Positions 17,618 through 26,578 of a stretch of 64,000 bases of DNA are shown one piece after another; the stretch's first letter is position 1, and every line of letters begins with the position of its first letter. The notes under the pieces are model-generated. The model made no database searches and was not told where the DNA came from. It was given only the letters and a program-made list of their open reading frames with translations. The DNA lies in NCBI GenBank assembly GCA_964615905.1, contig CAZTUB010000006.1, positions 248,001 to 312,000 of the forward strand, given 5' to 3'. A program made the translations under genes and the position numbers. This DNA comes from DATLMR01 sp964615905. Its GTDB lineage: Bacteria > Acidobacteriota > Blastocatellia > UBA7656.

Positions 17618-18052
17618 ATGGCATTCACAAACCAGCGTGGACGCACGCAAGTATCGCTCGCAGAGATCAACGTCACGCCGCTCGTGGATGTGATGCTCGT
17701 GCTGCTTGTGATCTTTATGGTCACAGCGCCCATCCTTCAAACAGGCATAGAGGTCAACCTTCCGAAGACACGCGAAAGCAGACCTGAGCAATTGCAGCCG
17801 AAATCGCTCGTCGTGAGCATCGACAAAGACGGCAATATCTATCTCAGCACAAAGTCTGAAGCCCGGCAGGTAAACGTAAACGACCTGCCCAGGCTGCTCT
17901 CTGAACAACTCGGCCAGAGCGGCGAGCGAAAGGTCTATGTCAGGGGCGACGGAGACACGCCGTACCGCATAATCGCTTACGTGCTCGACCTCGCCAAACA
18001 GGCCGGGGCCGACGTCAGCCTCGTTACAGAGCCTTCATTGAAGAAGCAATGA
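17618..18052 (+). CDS. tolR: TolR/ExbD-family stator protein
   Basis: A 144-residue protein with a short cytoplasmic N-terminus and one membrane helix (about 21-42). The helix carries the essential proton-binding Asp24 in VTPLVDVMLVLLVIFMV. A periplasmic domain of about 100 residues follows. It pairs with TolQ, 41 bases upstream. The RBS is poor. Its stop overlaps the start of the next gene as ATGA. Confidence 0.93.
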   Translation: MAFTNQRGRTQVSLAEINVTPLVDVMLVLLVIFMVTAPILQTGIEVNLPKTRESRPEQLQPKSLVVSIDKDGNIYLSTKSEARQVNVNDLPRLLSEQLGQSGERKVYVRGDGDTPYRIIAYVLDLAKQAGADVSLVTEPSLKKQ

Positions 18053-18903
18053 GCAAAAAGGCCGCGACCACAAATGACCACCACTCACGCTCGCGCGGCG
18101 CGGGCCTCGCGCTCTCAATCGCTTTGCACGCGGCGGTGCTTTTCGGGCTGCTCGTGTGGGCTCAGCACAACTCCTCTACACAGATCATCGCGGCAGGGCC
18201 GGGCGAGGGTGGCGAAGGCGGGGGCGGAGCGGTCGAAGTCGGCGTGGCCGACCCTTCGCAGATACTCGGTTTTGCAAAGCCGAAACCGATCTCTTTTGTC
18301 GGCGACACATCAAGCCCTGTCAATAACGCCCGCGTCGAGACAGAGCGCCCCGTCGCGCCGCCTGAAGAAGACGCCCTCCCTTCCGACCGTGAGAAGCCGC
18401 GTGCCGATACGCTCAAGACAGACAGGCCCGTTGTAAACCAGGAGGAGAAGGCGTTCACAGGCAAAGAGGAGCGCGGCCGCACGGATTCGCAAAGCGCGCA
18501 GGTGGGTCGCAGCTTCGGCTCTCCAACCCCGGCGATGCTGGGCGGCATAGGTCTCGGCAAAGGCGGAGGCGCGGGCGGCGGGACAGGGCTTCCGGGCGGG
18601 TCGGAGTACGGGCGCAGGATTCAAGCGATCCTCAGTCGCAACTACACGCCGCCCGCCGTTGAAACGGGCGAGGTCGAATACGTCGTCATCCTCGTCCGCA
18701 TAGCCCGCGACGGTCGAATACTTTCGATCTCGAACGGGCGCGTGGGGCAGGGTTATTTCAGGCGGCGCAGTTCGCTCGCGCAGTTGAATTATGCTGCCGA
18801 GCGCGCAGTGCTTGCCGCAGACCAGTTGCCTCCTTTCCCCCAGGGATTTTTGAACGGCGTCGATGAAGCCGTCGCGGAGGTCTGGTTTCGCTACCCGAAA
18901 TAG
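18049..18903 (+). CDS. TolA/TonB-like energy transducer
   Basis: A 284-residue protein with a single N-terminal membrane anchor (about 16-36, GLALSIALHAAVLFGLLVWA). A Gly-rich then acidic, low-complexity periplasmic linker (about 45-185) follows, ending in a TonB/TolA C-terminal domain at about 190-284 (SEYGRRIQAILSRNYTPP, then VILVRIARDGRILSI). The position between tolR and tolB makes it the TolA equivalent that reaches Pal through the periplasm, although the C-terminal domain reads more like TonB. It is translationally coupled to tolR. Its 3' end abuts a long inverted repeat. Confidence 0.85.
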   Translation: MSKKAATTNDHHSRSRGAGLALSIALHAAVLFGLLVWAQHNSSTQIIAAGPGEGGEGGGGAVEVGVADPSQILGFAKPKPISFVGDTSSPVNNARVETERPVAPPEEDALPSDREKPRADTLKTDRPVVNQEEKAFTGKEERGRTDSQSAQVGRSFGSPTPAMLGGIGLGKGGGAGGGTGLPGGSEYGRRIQAILSRNYTPPAVETGEVEYVVILVRIARDGRILSISNGRVGQGYFRRRSSLAQLNYAAERAVLAADQLPPFPQGFLNGVDEAVAEVWFRYPK

Positions 18904-18905
18904 GA

Positions 18906-18997
18906 GTGACAAGTGACAGGTGACAAGTGACAAGAAAGAGATCCCGCTCGCGCGCTCGTTTCCTCAGTCTTGTCACTTGTCACCTGTCACTTGTCAC
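18906..18997. repeat. Palindromic heptad-repeat element, copy 1 (tolA-tolB gap)
   Basis: Two perfectly complementary 29-base arms (18906-18934 and 18969-18997) surround a 34-base loop. Each arm is four tandem copies of a 7-base unit, GTGACAA with one GTGACAG variant. In the mRNA it would form a 29-bp hairpin between tolA and tolB. It is related to copies 2-4 at 20358, 26579 and 35773. Confidence 0.9.
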
Positions 18998-19043
18998 CTC
19001 CTTCCATGATAGAATGGCGCGGCCGGAAATCAGGTCTCAGGTT

Positions 19044-20348
19044 ATGAAATTTAAAACTGCCCTTATATGCCTTCTAACGTCGCTGGTCCTGTCGACAGGA
19101 CGGCTCGAAGGGTTTGCCCGACAGGATGCGCCCCCGCAAGACGACATAAAAAAACAGATCGGCACGATTATCGTAACCCCTGGCAACGGGCCGAACCTTG
19201 CCATAGCCGATTTCGTTGCGCGGTCAGCCGGTGTCGATCAGGCCGTATCCACTTTTAACCAGACGCTCTGGGCCGACCTGGAATTTGCCGCCGTCTCAGG
19301 GCTTGTGGGCAAGAGCCTCAACCCTACGTCGCCCGTCCCGGACCCCGCATCGCTCAACTTCGAGCTGTGGAACGCAGACCCTGTTCGCGCGGATTACGTT
19401 GCGTTTGGCAATCTTCAAAACGCGGGCGGGCTTTCGGCTGACACGTACCTCTTCGATGTGAAGACGAAGCAGCAGCTTATCGCCTCGCGCCACTCAGGCG
19501 ACGCGCGCCGAATCGCGCACGAATTCGCGGACGAGATCGTCAAGCTTCTGACGGGACGCGACGGCATCGCCACGTCTAAGATCGCATATGTCGCGGGCGA
19601 TTCGATAAACGTATGCGATTATGACGGGTTTAACGCGCGCGGATTTGCAAGCGACGGCCCGATTCTGCGCTTCCCGCAGTATTCGCCCGACGGCAGGTAT
19701 CTCGCATACGTCAGCTACAAGTCTGGAGTCCCAAACATAGTCGTGCGGTCGTCGGACGGCGGGCTCGTCGGCGGAACTCGTTTCAACTCGACAACTTCGT
19801 CGCCTTCGATCTCGCCGAGCGGGCAGATGGCCTTTAGCTCCGCAATAAGCGGAGACGGCTCCATGGAGATATATGTCTCCGGCCTTGACGGGTCGAACCC
19901 TCGCCGCCTCACAAGGACGCAAAAGGCCGTGAACATATCGCCGCGCTGGAACCCTCGCACAGGCCGCGAGATTGCCTTCATATCCGACCGTGGCGGCTCG
20001 CCGCAGATATACGTGATGGATTCGAGCGGGGCGAACCAGCGCCCGCTCATCGGTCGAGGGGGGCACTCGGATTCCCCAAGCTGGTCGCCCGACGGGCGGT
20101 ATATAGCCTTTACATACGGCGGCGCGGGGAGCTTTCAAATATTTGTAGCCGATGTCGCGTCGGGCCAGTTGCTTCAACTGACTTCACAGGGCAGAAACGA
20201 AAGCCCTACATGGTCGCCCGACGGGCGGCACATCGCGTTTCAATCAAACCGGTCCGGCAGGTGGGAGATATGGCAGATGCACATAGACGGTACGGGCCAG
20301 CGCCAGATCACGCGAGGCGGGGGCAAGCTGCCGACCTGGGGGAAATGA
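19044..20348 (+). CDS. tolB: Tol-Pal system beta-propeller protein TolB
   Basis: A 434-residue periplasmic protein that binds Pal and mediates Tol-Pal recycling at the division site. It has a signal peptide (FKTALICLLTSLVLSTGRLEG) and an N-terminal alpha/beta domain (about 40-170). A six-bladed propeller follows with repeated SPDGRYLAYVS / SPSGQMAFSS / SPDGRYIAFTYGG / SPDGRHIAFQSN blade motifs. An upstream in-frame extension merely translates the inverted repeat, so I start at the ATG at 19044, just before the signal peptide. The RBS is weak. Confidence 0.95.
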   Translation: MKFKTALICLLTSLVLSTGRLEGFARQDAPPQDDIKKQIGTIIVTPGNGPNLAIADFVARSAGVDQAVSTFNQTLWADLEFAAVSGLVGKSLNPTSPVPDPASLNFELWNADPVRADYVAFGNLQNAGGLSADTYLFDVKTKQQLIASRHSGDARRIAHEFADEIVKLLTGRDGIATSKIAYVAGDSINVCDYDGFNARGFASDGPILRFPQYSPDGRYLAYVSYKSGVPNIVVRSSDGGLVGGTRFNSTTSSPSISPSGQMAFSSAISGDGSMEIYVSGLDGSNPRRLTRTQKAVNISPRWNPRTGREIAFISDRGGSPQIYVMDSSGANQRPLIGRGGHSDSPSWSPDGRYIAFTYGGAGSFQIFVADVASGQLLQLTSQGRNESPTWSPDGRHIAFQSNRSGRWEIWQMHIDGTGQRQITRGGGKLPTWGK

Positions 20349-20357
20349 ATGGGGCGT

Positions 20358-20485
20358 GAACCGTGAACCGTAAACCGTGACAAGAAAGAAGAGAAGCGGC
20401 GCGGCTGCCTTTCTCTTTCTTGTCACTTGTCACTTGTCACTTGTCACTCTCTTCTGACTTGTCACGGTTCACGGTTCACGGTTTA
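20358..20485. repeat. Palindromic heptad-repeat element, copy 2 (tolB-pal gap)
   Basis: An outer inverted pair of GTGAACC/GTAAACC units (from 20358, and 20461-20485 in reverse) encloses inner CTTGTCAC-type units at about 20420-20446. It combines the GTGACAA and GTRAACC heptads seen separately in copies 1 and 3. The right arm ends about 10 bases before the RBS of pal. Confidence 0.85.
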
Positions 20486-20503
20486 AAAGAAAGGAGAATC
20501 GAG

Positions 20504-21496
20504 ATGGCAAACAGGGCTGTACGAACTCTTGCGATCATCTTTGTTACGGCGCTCGGTTTAATTGCTATCGGGTGCGCCAAGCCCAAGGTACAGGTTCAAG
20601 TTTCTCGCGACAGGATACAGCAGGGCGAGCCTGTCTCTGTAAGCTGGACCTCAAAAAATGCCAAGGCGGTGACGATCAACGGTGAGGCAGTCGACAAGGC
20701 GGGCTCGAAGAGCTATACGCCTGACAACACGACTACCTACACGGCAGTCGCGCGCCGTGGAAGCAAAGAGGCGCGCGATAGCCGCATCGTAGCAGTGACT
20801 CCGCGCCCGGCGCGACCGTCCATCACGATCTCCGCAGAGCAGGACGCCATCACTCGCGGCCAGAGCACAACCTTGCGGTGGAGTTCGACGAACTCAGACC
20901 GCGTTACGATAACAGACCTCGGCACTGTCCCCGGTTCAGGCTCGCGCGTTGTCAGCCCGTCGCAATCGACGACATACACCGCGAGCGCGACGGGGCCGGG
21001 CGGCACTGAGTCTGCTTCGACCCGCGTGACCGTCACAGAGCCCGCAAACGCTGTCGACTCTGACCCCAATTCGAGGCCTCGCGTTACTACTCCGAACCCC
21101 ACGATTGCCGCCATGTTTTCGCAGGCCGTCCAGCCGATCTTTTTCGAGTACAACAAAGCTGAGCTTTTGGCCGAAGACAAGGACCGCCTGCGCCGCGCCG
21201 CCGACTGGCTCGCGCAAGCGCCTAACCGCTCGATCTCTTTTCGCATCGAAGGCAACTGCGACCCGCGCGGGACCGAGGAGTACAACATCGGCCTCGGTGA
21301 AAGACGCGCGCAGGCGGCGCGCGAGTTTTTGGTCTCGCTCGGCATCGACCCTGGCCGTATACAGACAGTGAGCTACGGCGAGGAGCGCGCGTCAGGCTCA
21401 AGCGAAGGCTCACGCGACTCGCGCCCGTCGTGGGCTTATGACAGGCGCGACGACTTTATATATGTCAGCGGTGGGACGCCGCCACGCAACCAGTGA
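20504..21496 (+). CDS. pal: Peptidoglycan-associated lipoprotein (Pal) with extra beta-sandwich domains
   Basis: A 330-residue outer-membrane lipoprotein. The signal peptide ends in AIGC, giving lipidated Cys24. A C-terminal OmpA-like domain (about 205-320) has FFEYNKAELLAEDKDRL and the peptidoglycan-binding core NIGLGERRAQAAREFLVSLG. Between them are two repeated segments of about 80 residues (VQVSRDRIQQGEPVSVSW and ITISAEQDAITRGQSTTLRW) that look like Ig/PKD-like sandwiches, which normal Pal lacks. The ATG has AAGGAG upstream. The C-terminal tail beyond the OmpA core also carries a Tyr/Asp-rich end. Confidence 0.92.
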   Translation: MANRAVRTLAIIFVTALGLIAIGCAKPKVQVQVSRDRIQQGEPVSVSWTSKNAKAVTINGEAVDKAGSKSYTPDNTTTYTAVARRGSKEARDSRIVAVTPRPARPSITISAEQDAITRGQSTTLRWSSTNSDRVTITDLGTVPGSGSRVVSPSQSTTYTASATGPGGTESASTRVTVTEPANAVDSDPNSRPRVTTPNPTIAAMFSQAVQPIFFEYNKAELLAEDKDRLRRAADWLAQAPNRSISFRIEGNCDPRGTEEYNIGLGERRAQAAREFLVSLGIDPGRIQTVSYGEERASGSSEGSRDSRPSWAYDRRDDFIYVSGGTPPRNQ

Positions 21497-21506
21497 CGGA
21501 GGATTT

Positions 21507-22298
21507 ATGCGATCAAGATACGGGATTATTCTGGCACTCGCCGTCCTGCTTTCGCTCGCGGCGGGCGCGCCCGGCCTGGGCTCTCAAAAGGACAGGGAGA
21601 TGCAGCTCAAGGTCGCGCTCGACGAGTTGAAAAACGAAGTGCTTGTACTTGAGCGACAGGTCAGAACGATGCAGGAGACGCTCGACCGCAACAGCGGTCA
21701 GATGAGCGCGCTCGTCACTCAGATCATCGACAACGTCACGGCGATCCGCCAGGCGCAGAGCCGCGTGGCCGAAGGCTCTGCCTCCGCAATAAACGAAGTC
21801 GGCGGCCTGGGCGAGCGTTTGACCTCGACCAATCAGAGGATCGACCGGTTGTCCGAGCAGATCGCGGAGCTAAAAAAACTGGTCGAGAACATGCCGAAGC
21901 TGCCGACCTTCGCGCAGATCACGCCGGGCAACCCCGACCAGCTTTTTGCCGCCGCTTACGGCGATTACAGCCGGGGCAATTACGACCTCGCGATAAGCGA
22001 GTTCCGCCAGTACGTCGAGACTTACCCGACGAGCGAGATGGCCGACAACGCTCAGTACTGGATCGGCGAGGCGCTCTTTTCGAAGCGCAGGTTTAACGAA
22101 GCGATTGCCGAATTCGACAAGGTGTCGACGCTGTTTCCGAAGGGGGACAAGATCCCCGCCGCGCGGTTTAAGAAAGGGATGGCCCTTGTCGAGTTGAACC
22201 AGGCTGACGCCGCGCGGGCGGAGTTTACTGCGCTCGTCAGGCTCTATCCCCGGTCGAATGAGGCCGCGCTCGCTCGCCAACAACTGGGCGAGCGATAG
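21507..22298 (+). CDS. cpoB: Tol-Pal system protein CpoB/YbgF
   Basis: A 263-residue periplasmic protein with a signal peptide (YGIILALAVLLSLAAGAPGLG). A coiled-coil trimerisation segment (about 30-125, KDREMQLKVALDELKNEV) is followed by three TPR units at about 145-260 (FAAAYGDYSRGNYDLAISEF, DNAQYWIGEALFSKRRFNEA). CpoB ties Tol-Pal to peptidoglycan synthesis by PBP1B in E. coli. The ATG is preceded by ACGGAGGA, 10 bases after the pal stop. It is the last gene of the operon. Confidence 0.92.
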   Translation: MRSRYGIILALAVLLSLAAGAPGLGSQKDREMQLKVALDELKNEVLVLERQVRTMQETLDRNSGQMSALVTQIIDNVTAIRQAQSRVAEGSASAINEVGGLGERLTSTNQRIDRLSEQIAELKKLVENMPKLPTFAQITPGNPDQLFAAAYGDYSRGNYDLAISEFRQYVETYPTSEMADNAQYWIGEALFSKRRFNEAIAEFDKVSTLFPKGDKIPAARFKKGMALVELNQADAARAEFTALVRLYPRSNEAALARQQLGER

Positions 22299-22403
22299 TC
22301 TACGTATACCGGCGGTCCGTTCGGTCAAATTGCATTGGATGACGCCTCGCCAAAAAGACGAGCAGCCAAGACCGGATGGGCCGCCGCGTTGCCTGAATTA
22401 TTA

Positions 22404-22432
22404 TTGACAGTTATGTCAAAATGACTTAAATT
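22404..22432 (+). promoter_or_regulatory. Predicted promoter of the kinase-regulator operon
   Basis: TTGACA (22404-22409), a 17-base spacer and TAAATT (22427-22432) match the sigma-70 boxes 6/6 and 4/6. The -35 box overlaps a small dyad, TGACA-GTTA-TGTCA (22405-22418), which could be an operator. Confidence 0.5.
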
Positions 22433-22488
22433 CACGCCAACCTGAAATCACAGGCTCTGCCCCTAGCACAATTCCCCGCCCCGCAAGA

Positions 22489-25185
22489 ATGGCAGGCACC
22501 TGTATGTCCAGCCCGATTGGGTTCTCCGGTCCAGTGCTTATCCTGGGAGACGAAGCAAAATCCGCTTACGCCGTCGAGCGCCAGCTGGAAGTTGCCAGCC
22601 TCGATGCGAGGGCCGTGAAGACGTTCGATGCGGCGCGCGAGCAACTGCGAAAGATTTCAGCCACTCTCCTCATACTAGACCTCTCGGCTTCTCGCATCAC
22701 AGGCTCATTCCTCGCGGTCGGCGATAACGATTCGGGCGAGAGCCTTCGCAAGATGGTCTGGGCCCAGGAGGCTTTGAACTTCCTCATAGAGCTTCGCGCG
22801 AGCCAGCCGACAGCCGAGCTGCCCGTGCTCGTCATATCAAAGAGCCAGCGAGCGCAGGATAAAGTCGCCTGTCTCAACGCGGGCGCTACCGATTACCTGA
22901 CGCGCCCTTACCAGCGGGCCGAGCTTGTATCGAGAGTAAAAGCGCATCTGCGCAGCCGCATATACGAGCGCGAGCGCGCGGAAAAATTGGAACAACTCAA
23001 CGTCCTGAACGCGGTATCGTCGGTGCTCGCAAGCTCGCTCGACCCGGAGGTTTTACTGCGCAACACGCTCTCCGTTCTCGTCCATACCATGCACGCCGAC
23101 CGTGGCGTGGTCTACATGCGCACGAGTGACGGCAAGGCTATGAACGTCGTCTCGACAATCGGGTTCGACGACGGCGGCTCGGATGAAGGGCAACTGCTCG
23201 ACCTCTACACACGCGCCGCCCCTTTGATGTGCGGCAAGCCTGTCGTGCTTGAGCCTCTGCACCCCTCCGCCGATAAAGCCCTCGCGAGCGAGCCGCTCGC
23301 AGGAGCCCAGACGATTGTATGCGGGCAGATAGGGTTTCAAGGCAACGCCATCGGAACGATCTGTCTTTTTTCAGACGGCCAGACCCCGTTCGCGCGACAG
23401 CAGGCAGAGTTGCTCGAAACCATATGCAACCAGTTGAGCGTCGCGCTCGAAAACGCCCGGCTCTACGTAGAGACAAAAAAGAGCGCGGCCCAGTTGTCTT
23501 TTGTCTATAACCTGGGCCACCACCTCATGACATCGCTTGAGATGGATGAGCTTCTGGGCTACGCGGTATTTACCGTGGGCAAGAGCCTCGAATGCGACGT
23601 GTGCGCGGTCGTCGTCAAGACCTTTTCCGAATCCGCGGAGTCCGGCCAGGCTTCGGCAAAGTACTCGCGCACGATGGACGAAAAACACAGGGGCGATGAC
23701 TGGTATGACCAGGAGCGCGTGAACCGCTACCTCGCCACCGCCGATTGCGGGCTCCAGCCCGCCGTCGAGAATCGAGTGGATGAGCGGTTCTTGAACGACC
23801 CCGACATCTCGAACGAGACGATAGTGCCGCTCATCTTCGACGACAAGATGCTCGGGCTGCTGATCTGCGCCAGCTACGGCCCGCGCGTCTTCAACTCCGA
23901 CGACTACAAGCTGCTCGGCTCTGTCGCCCAACAGCTGAGCCTCGCAATCAGGAACACAGAGCTATACAGGCGAACAAAGGACACGTCGATCAACCTTGCC
24001 GTGGAGGTATCCCGGCGCACGAGCGAGATCGAAGAGCAGAAGCGGTTTACTGAAAAGATCATCGATTCGCTACCCGTCTCGCTCTACGTCGTAGACAGTG
24101 ACATGCGCATAGTCGCGTGGAACCGCAACCGGGAGGTGGGCGGCCAGGGTATAAACCGCGACGAAGTGCTCGGACGCAACGTCTTTCACGTCCTGGCTCG
24201 CCAGCCGCGCCGCATGCTCGAAAATGAGTTTACAAGCGTCTTTCGAAGCGGCGAGATAGTGAGGATGGAGCAGGAATCCTGGCTCCAAGGACAGAAGAAG
24301 GTCTGGAAGATCAGCAAGATCCCTATGCGCGTCGATAACGCAGAAGTCACTCACGTAATCACCGTGGGCGAAGACATCACAGAGCAGAAGAAGATGAACG
24401 AGGCGGTGATTCACGCGGAGAAACTCGCCTCGATTGGCCGCCTCGCGGCGGGCGTTGTCCACGAGATCAACAACCCGCTCGCGACGATTGCCGCCTGCGC
24501 CGAGGCGCTCGCGGCCCGCGTCGAAGACCTTGCCGAAAACGAGTTGAACGAAGATTTCAGCGAGTACCTACAGATCATCCGCGACGAGGCCTTTCGCTGT
24601 AAGACGATCACAAACAGCCTGCTAGACTTCTCGCACCAGCGGCAGGCCGAAAAGCTTTCGAGCGAGATTAACCAGCTCATAGACCAGACGCTACAGCTTA
24701 TAAAGCATCACCCGAAGCTGGGCAAGATGGAGATCATACGAGACCTCGACGAGACGCTTTCGCCCGTGCTCGTAAACGAAGGGCAGATGAAGCAGATATT
24801 CATCGCGCTGATCTCGAATGCCTTCGACGCCATGGAGGGCGAGGGCACACTGACGATTCGGACAAAGCTCGTGACATCGGACCACGAGCGCGCTGTCTCT
24901 GTCGAGTTCACAGACACCGGGTGCGGTATTGCTGCCTCTTATCTGCCAAAAATTTTCGATCCGTTTTTCACTACCAAGCCCCTTGGGCGTGGCACGGGGT
25001 TAGGGCTTTCAGTTTGCTACGGGATAGTTTCAGAGCACGGCGGGAAGATAGAAGTCGATTCTGTCGAAGGTCAGGGGTCGACGTTTCGCGTGCTGCTGCC
25101 CGTGCACAGAGAAGCACCTGCCGGTCAATCCGACGGCCTTTTAGCTGAGGGACTTTCCTACCTTGAAATGGAGGGAGCGTTGTGA
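22489..25185 (+). CDS. Hybrid-type sensor histidine kinase (receiver-like, GAF, GAF, PAS, HisKA, HATPase)
   Basis: An 898-residue soluble kinase without membrane helices. Domains in order: a receiver-like domain (about 10-145), two GAF-like sensor domains (about 170-320 and 335-500), a PAS domain (about 520-640, SLPVSLYVVDSDMRIVAWNR), HisKA with the phospho-accepting His in GRLAAGVVHEINNPLATIA, and HATPase (about 760-880, VEFTDTGCGIAASYLPKIFD then GTGLGLSVCYGIV). The receiver domain keeps the Asp (LLILDLS) but has Arg for the conserved Lys (DYLTRPYQ). The start could also be the ATG at 22504. A GTGA overlap couples it to the NtrC-type regulator, its likely partner. The signal is unknown. Confidence 0.92.
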   Translation: MAGTCMSSPIGFSGPVLILGDEAKSAYAVERQLEVASLDARAVKTFDAAREQLRKISATLLILDLSASRITGSFLAVGDNDSGESLRKMVWAQEALNFLIELRASQPTAELPVLVISKSQRAQDKVACLNAGATDYLTRPYQRAELVSRVKAHLRSRIYERERAEKLEQLNVLNAVSSVLASSLDPEVLLRNTLSVLVHTMHADRGVVYMRTSDGKAMNVVSTIGFDDGGSDEGQLLDLYTRAAPLMCGKPVVLEPLHPSADKALASEPLAGAQTIVCGQIGFQGNAIGTICLFSDGQTPFARQQAELLETICNQLSVALENARLYVETKKSAAQLSFVYNLGHHLMTSLEMDELLGYAVFTVGKSLECDVCAVVVKTFSESAESGQASAKYSRTMDEKHRGDDWYDQERVNRYLATADCGLQPAVENRVDERFLNDPDISNETIVPLIFDDKMLGLLICASYGPRVFNSDDYKLLGSVAQQLSLAIRNTELYRRTKDTSINLAVEVSRRTSEIEEQKRFTEKIIDSLPVSLYVVDSDMRIVAWNRNREVGGQGINRDEVLGRNVFHVLARQPRRMLENEFTSVFRSGEIVRMEQESWLQGQKKVWKISKIPMRVDNAEVTHVITVGEDITEQKKMNEAVIHAEKLASIGRLAAGVVHEINNPLATIAACAEALAARVEDLAENELNEDFSEYLQIIRDEAFRCKTITNSLLDFSHQRQAEKLSSEINQLIDQTLQLIKHHPKLGKMEIIRDLDETLSPVLVNEGQMKQIFIALISNAFDAMEGEGTLTIRTKLVTSDHERAVSVEFTDTGCGIAASYLPKIFDPFFTTKPLGRGTGLGLSVCYGIVSEHGGKIEVDSVEGQGSTFRVLLPVHREAPAGQSDGLLAEGLSYLEMEGAL

Positions 25186-26573
25186 GTTCAAATTCAAGCA
25201 TGAAACTGTTGATCGCTGAGGACGAGAAGAACCTGGGCTTTGTGTTGCAGAGAGAGCTATCGCGGCTCGGTCATGACGTGACGCTTGTCCACGACGGAGA
25301 GGCCGCTTTGCGCGCGGCACGCGACGGCGAGTTCGATGTCGCGCTGCTCGACATAATGATGCCTGTGCGCGGCGGGATCGATGTGCTTCGCGAGCTTCGC
25401 AATTACGAGCAGCCGCCCGAAGTCTTGATGATGACAGGTCACGCCACCGTCGAGACCGCTTTGCAGGCGATGAAGCTCGGGGCTTACGACTACCTGACGA
25501 AGCCGTGTCACATACGCGAGCTTGAAGCGATCCTAAACAAGGCGTACGAGAAGCGGCAGCTCAAGCGCGAAAACCTGATTCTGCAATCTCGCCTCACTTA
25601 CAAAGAGAAGGCCCCGGACATAGTCGTCCGTAGCGACAAGATGACCGCGATAATCTCGCTGATCCGCAAAGTGGCTCCCTCAAACGCCATCGTGCTCGTG
25701 ACGGGCGAATCGGGCACGGGCAAAGAGCTTGTGGCCAACACGATCCACAAATTCTCGTCGCGTCAGGCGGGGCCGTTCATCGACATAAGCTGCGCCGCCA
25801 TCCAGGAGACGCTTCTTGAATCGGAGCTTTTCGGCTACGAGCCCGGCGCATTTACCGGCGCGCGAAAACGCAAGCTCGGACTGCTTGAGCTGGCAAACGG
25901 CGGCACGCTCTTTCTCGACGAGATAGGCGAGATGAGCTTGACGCTTCAATCGAAGCTGCTGCGCGTGCTTGAGACCCAGTCATTCTTCCGCGTAGGCGGC
26001 ACCAAGAAGGTCGAGGTCGATGTAAGGTTCGTCGCGGCCACGAACCGCGAGCTTGAGCACGACGCGGCGGAAGGCAAGTTCCGGTCCGATCTGCTCTACC
26101 GCATAAACAACTTTGCCATAAAGCTGCCGCCTTTGCGCGAGCGCCCGGAAGATATACCCTCGCTCGCGGAGCACTTCCTCGCGCGCGTGAGCGGCGGACC
26201 GCGCCTGCGAATTACTGACGAGGCGATGGACGTCCTTAAGAACTACTCCTGGCCGGGGAACGTGCGCGAGCTTAGAAACGTAATCGAGCGCGCGGTGATC
26301 CTGGCGAACGGCGAAGAGATTCTGGTCGATGATTTGCCGATAGAGCTTCGCACGCATACGCGCGCGGCCACAGTGCCGGTCGAGAGCGAAGACCTTAACT
26401 CCGCGAGCCTCGACGAACTCAAGAAACGGCAAATCCTGACCGTGCTTGAACAGACATCCTGGCACCAGGGCAAGGCCTCTGAGATACTCGGCATCTCGCC
26501 AAGCACTCTCTACCGCCAGCTGAAGACCTACGGGCTCACAAGAACCCGCCGGATGCCGGACAACTTGAATTAG
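25182..26573 (+). CDS. NtrC-family sigma-54-dependent response regulator
   Basis: A 463-residue activator. The receiver domain (about 8-122) has LLDIMMP with the phospho-accepting Asp and DYLTKPC. The AAA+ domain (about 150-375) has Walker A GESGTGKE and the sigma-54-contacting GAFTGA loop. A Fis-type helix-turn-helix lies at about 420-460 (KASEILGISPSTLYRQLKTYG). The start is GTG, with a GGAGGGAGC RBS inside the kinase gene. It activates RNA polymerase with sigma-54 at -24/-12 promoters. A good candidate site in this window lies at 35654-35667. Confidence 0.95.
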   Translation: MSSNSSMKLLIAEDEKNLGFVLQRELSRLGHDVTLVHDGEAALRAARDGEFDVALLDIMMPVRGGIDVLRELRNYEQPPEVLMMTGHATVETALQAMKLGAYDYLTKPCHIRELEAILNKAYEKRQLKRENLILQSRLTYKEKAPDIVVRSDKMTAIISLIRKVAPSNAIVLVTGESGTGKELVANTIHKFSSRQAGPFIDISCAAIQETLLESELFGYEPGAFTGARKRKLGLLELANGGTLFLDEIGEMSLTLQSKLLRVLETQSFFRVGGTKKVEVDVRFVAATNRELEHDAAEGKFRSDLLYRINNFAIKLPPLRERPEDIPSLAEHFLARVSGGPRLRITDEAMDVLKNYSWPGNVRELRNVIERAVILANGEEILVDDLPIELRTHTRAATVPVESEDLNSASLDELKKRQILTVLEQTSWHQGKASEILGISPSTLYRQLKTYGLTRTRRMPDNLN

Positions 26574-26578
26574 AATAT

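Noticed and set aside
18927..19043. Longer N-terminus for tolB
   Set aside because: The extension only translates the palindromic repeat, and the signal peptide begins at the ATG at 19044.
20420..20503. Longer N-terminus for pal
   Set aside because: Same reason: the residues come from the repeat, while the ATG at 20504 has an AAGGAG site and begins the lipoprotein signal.
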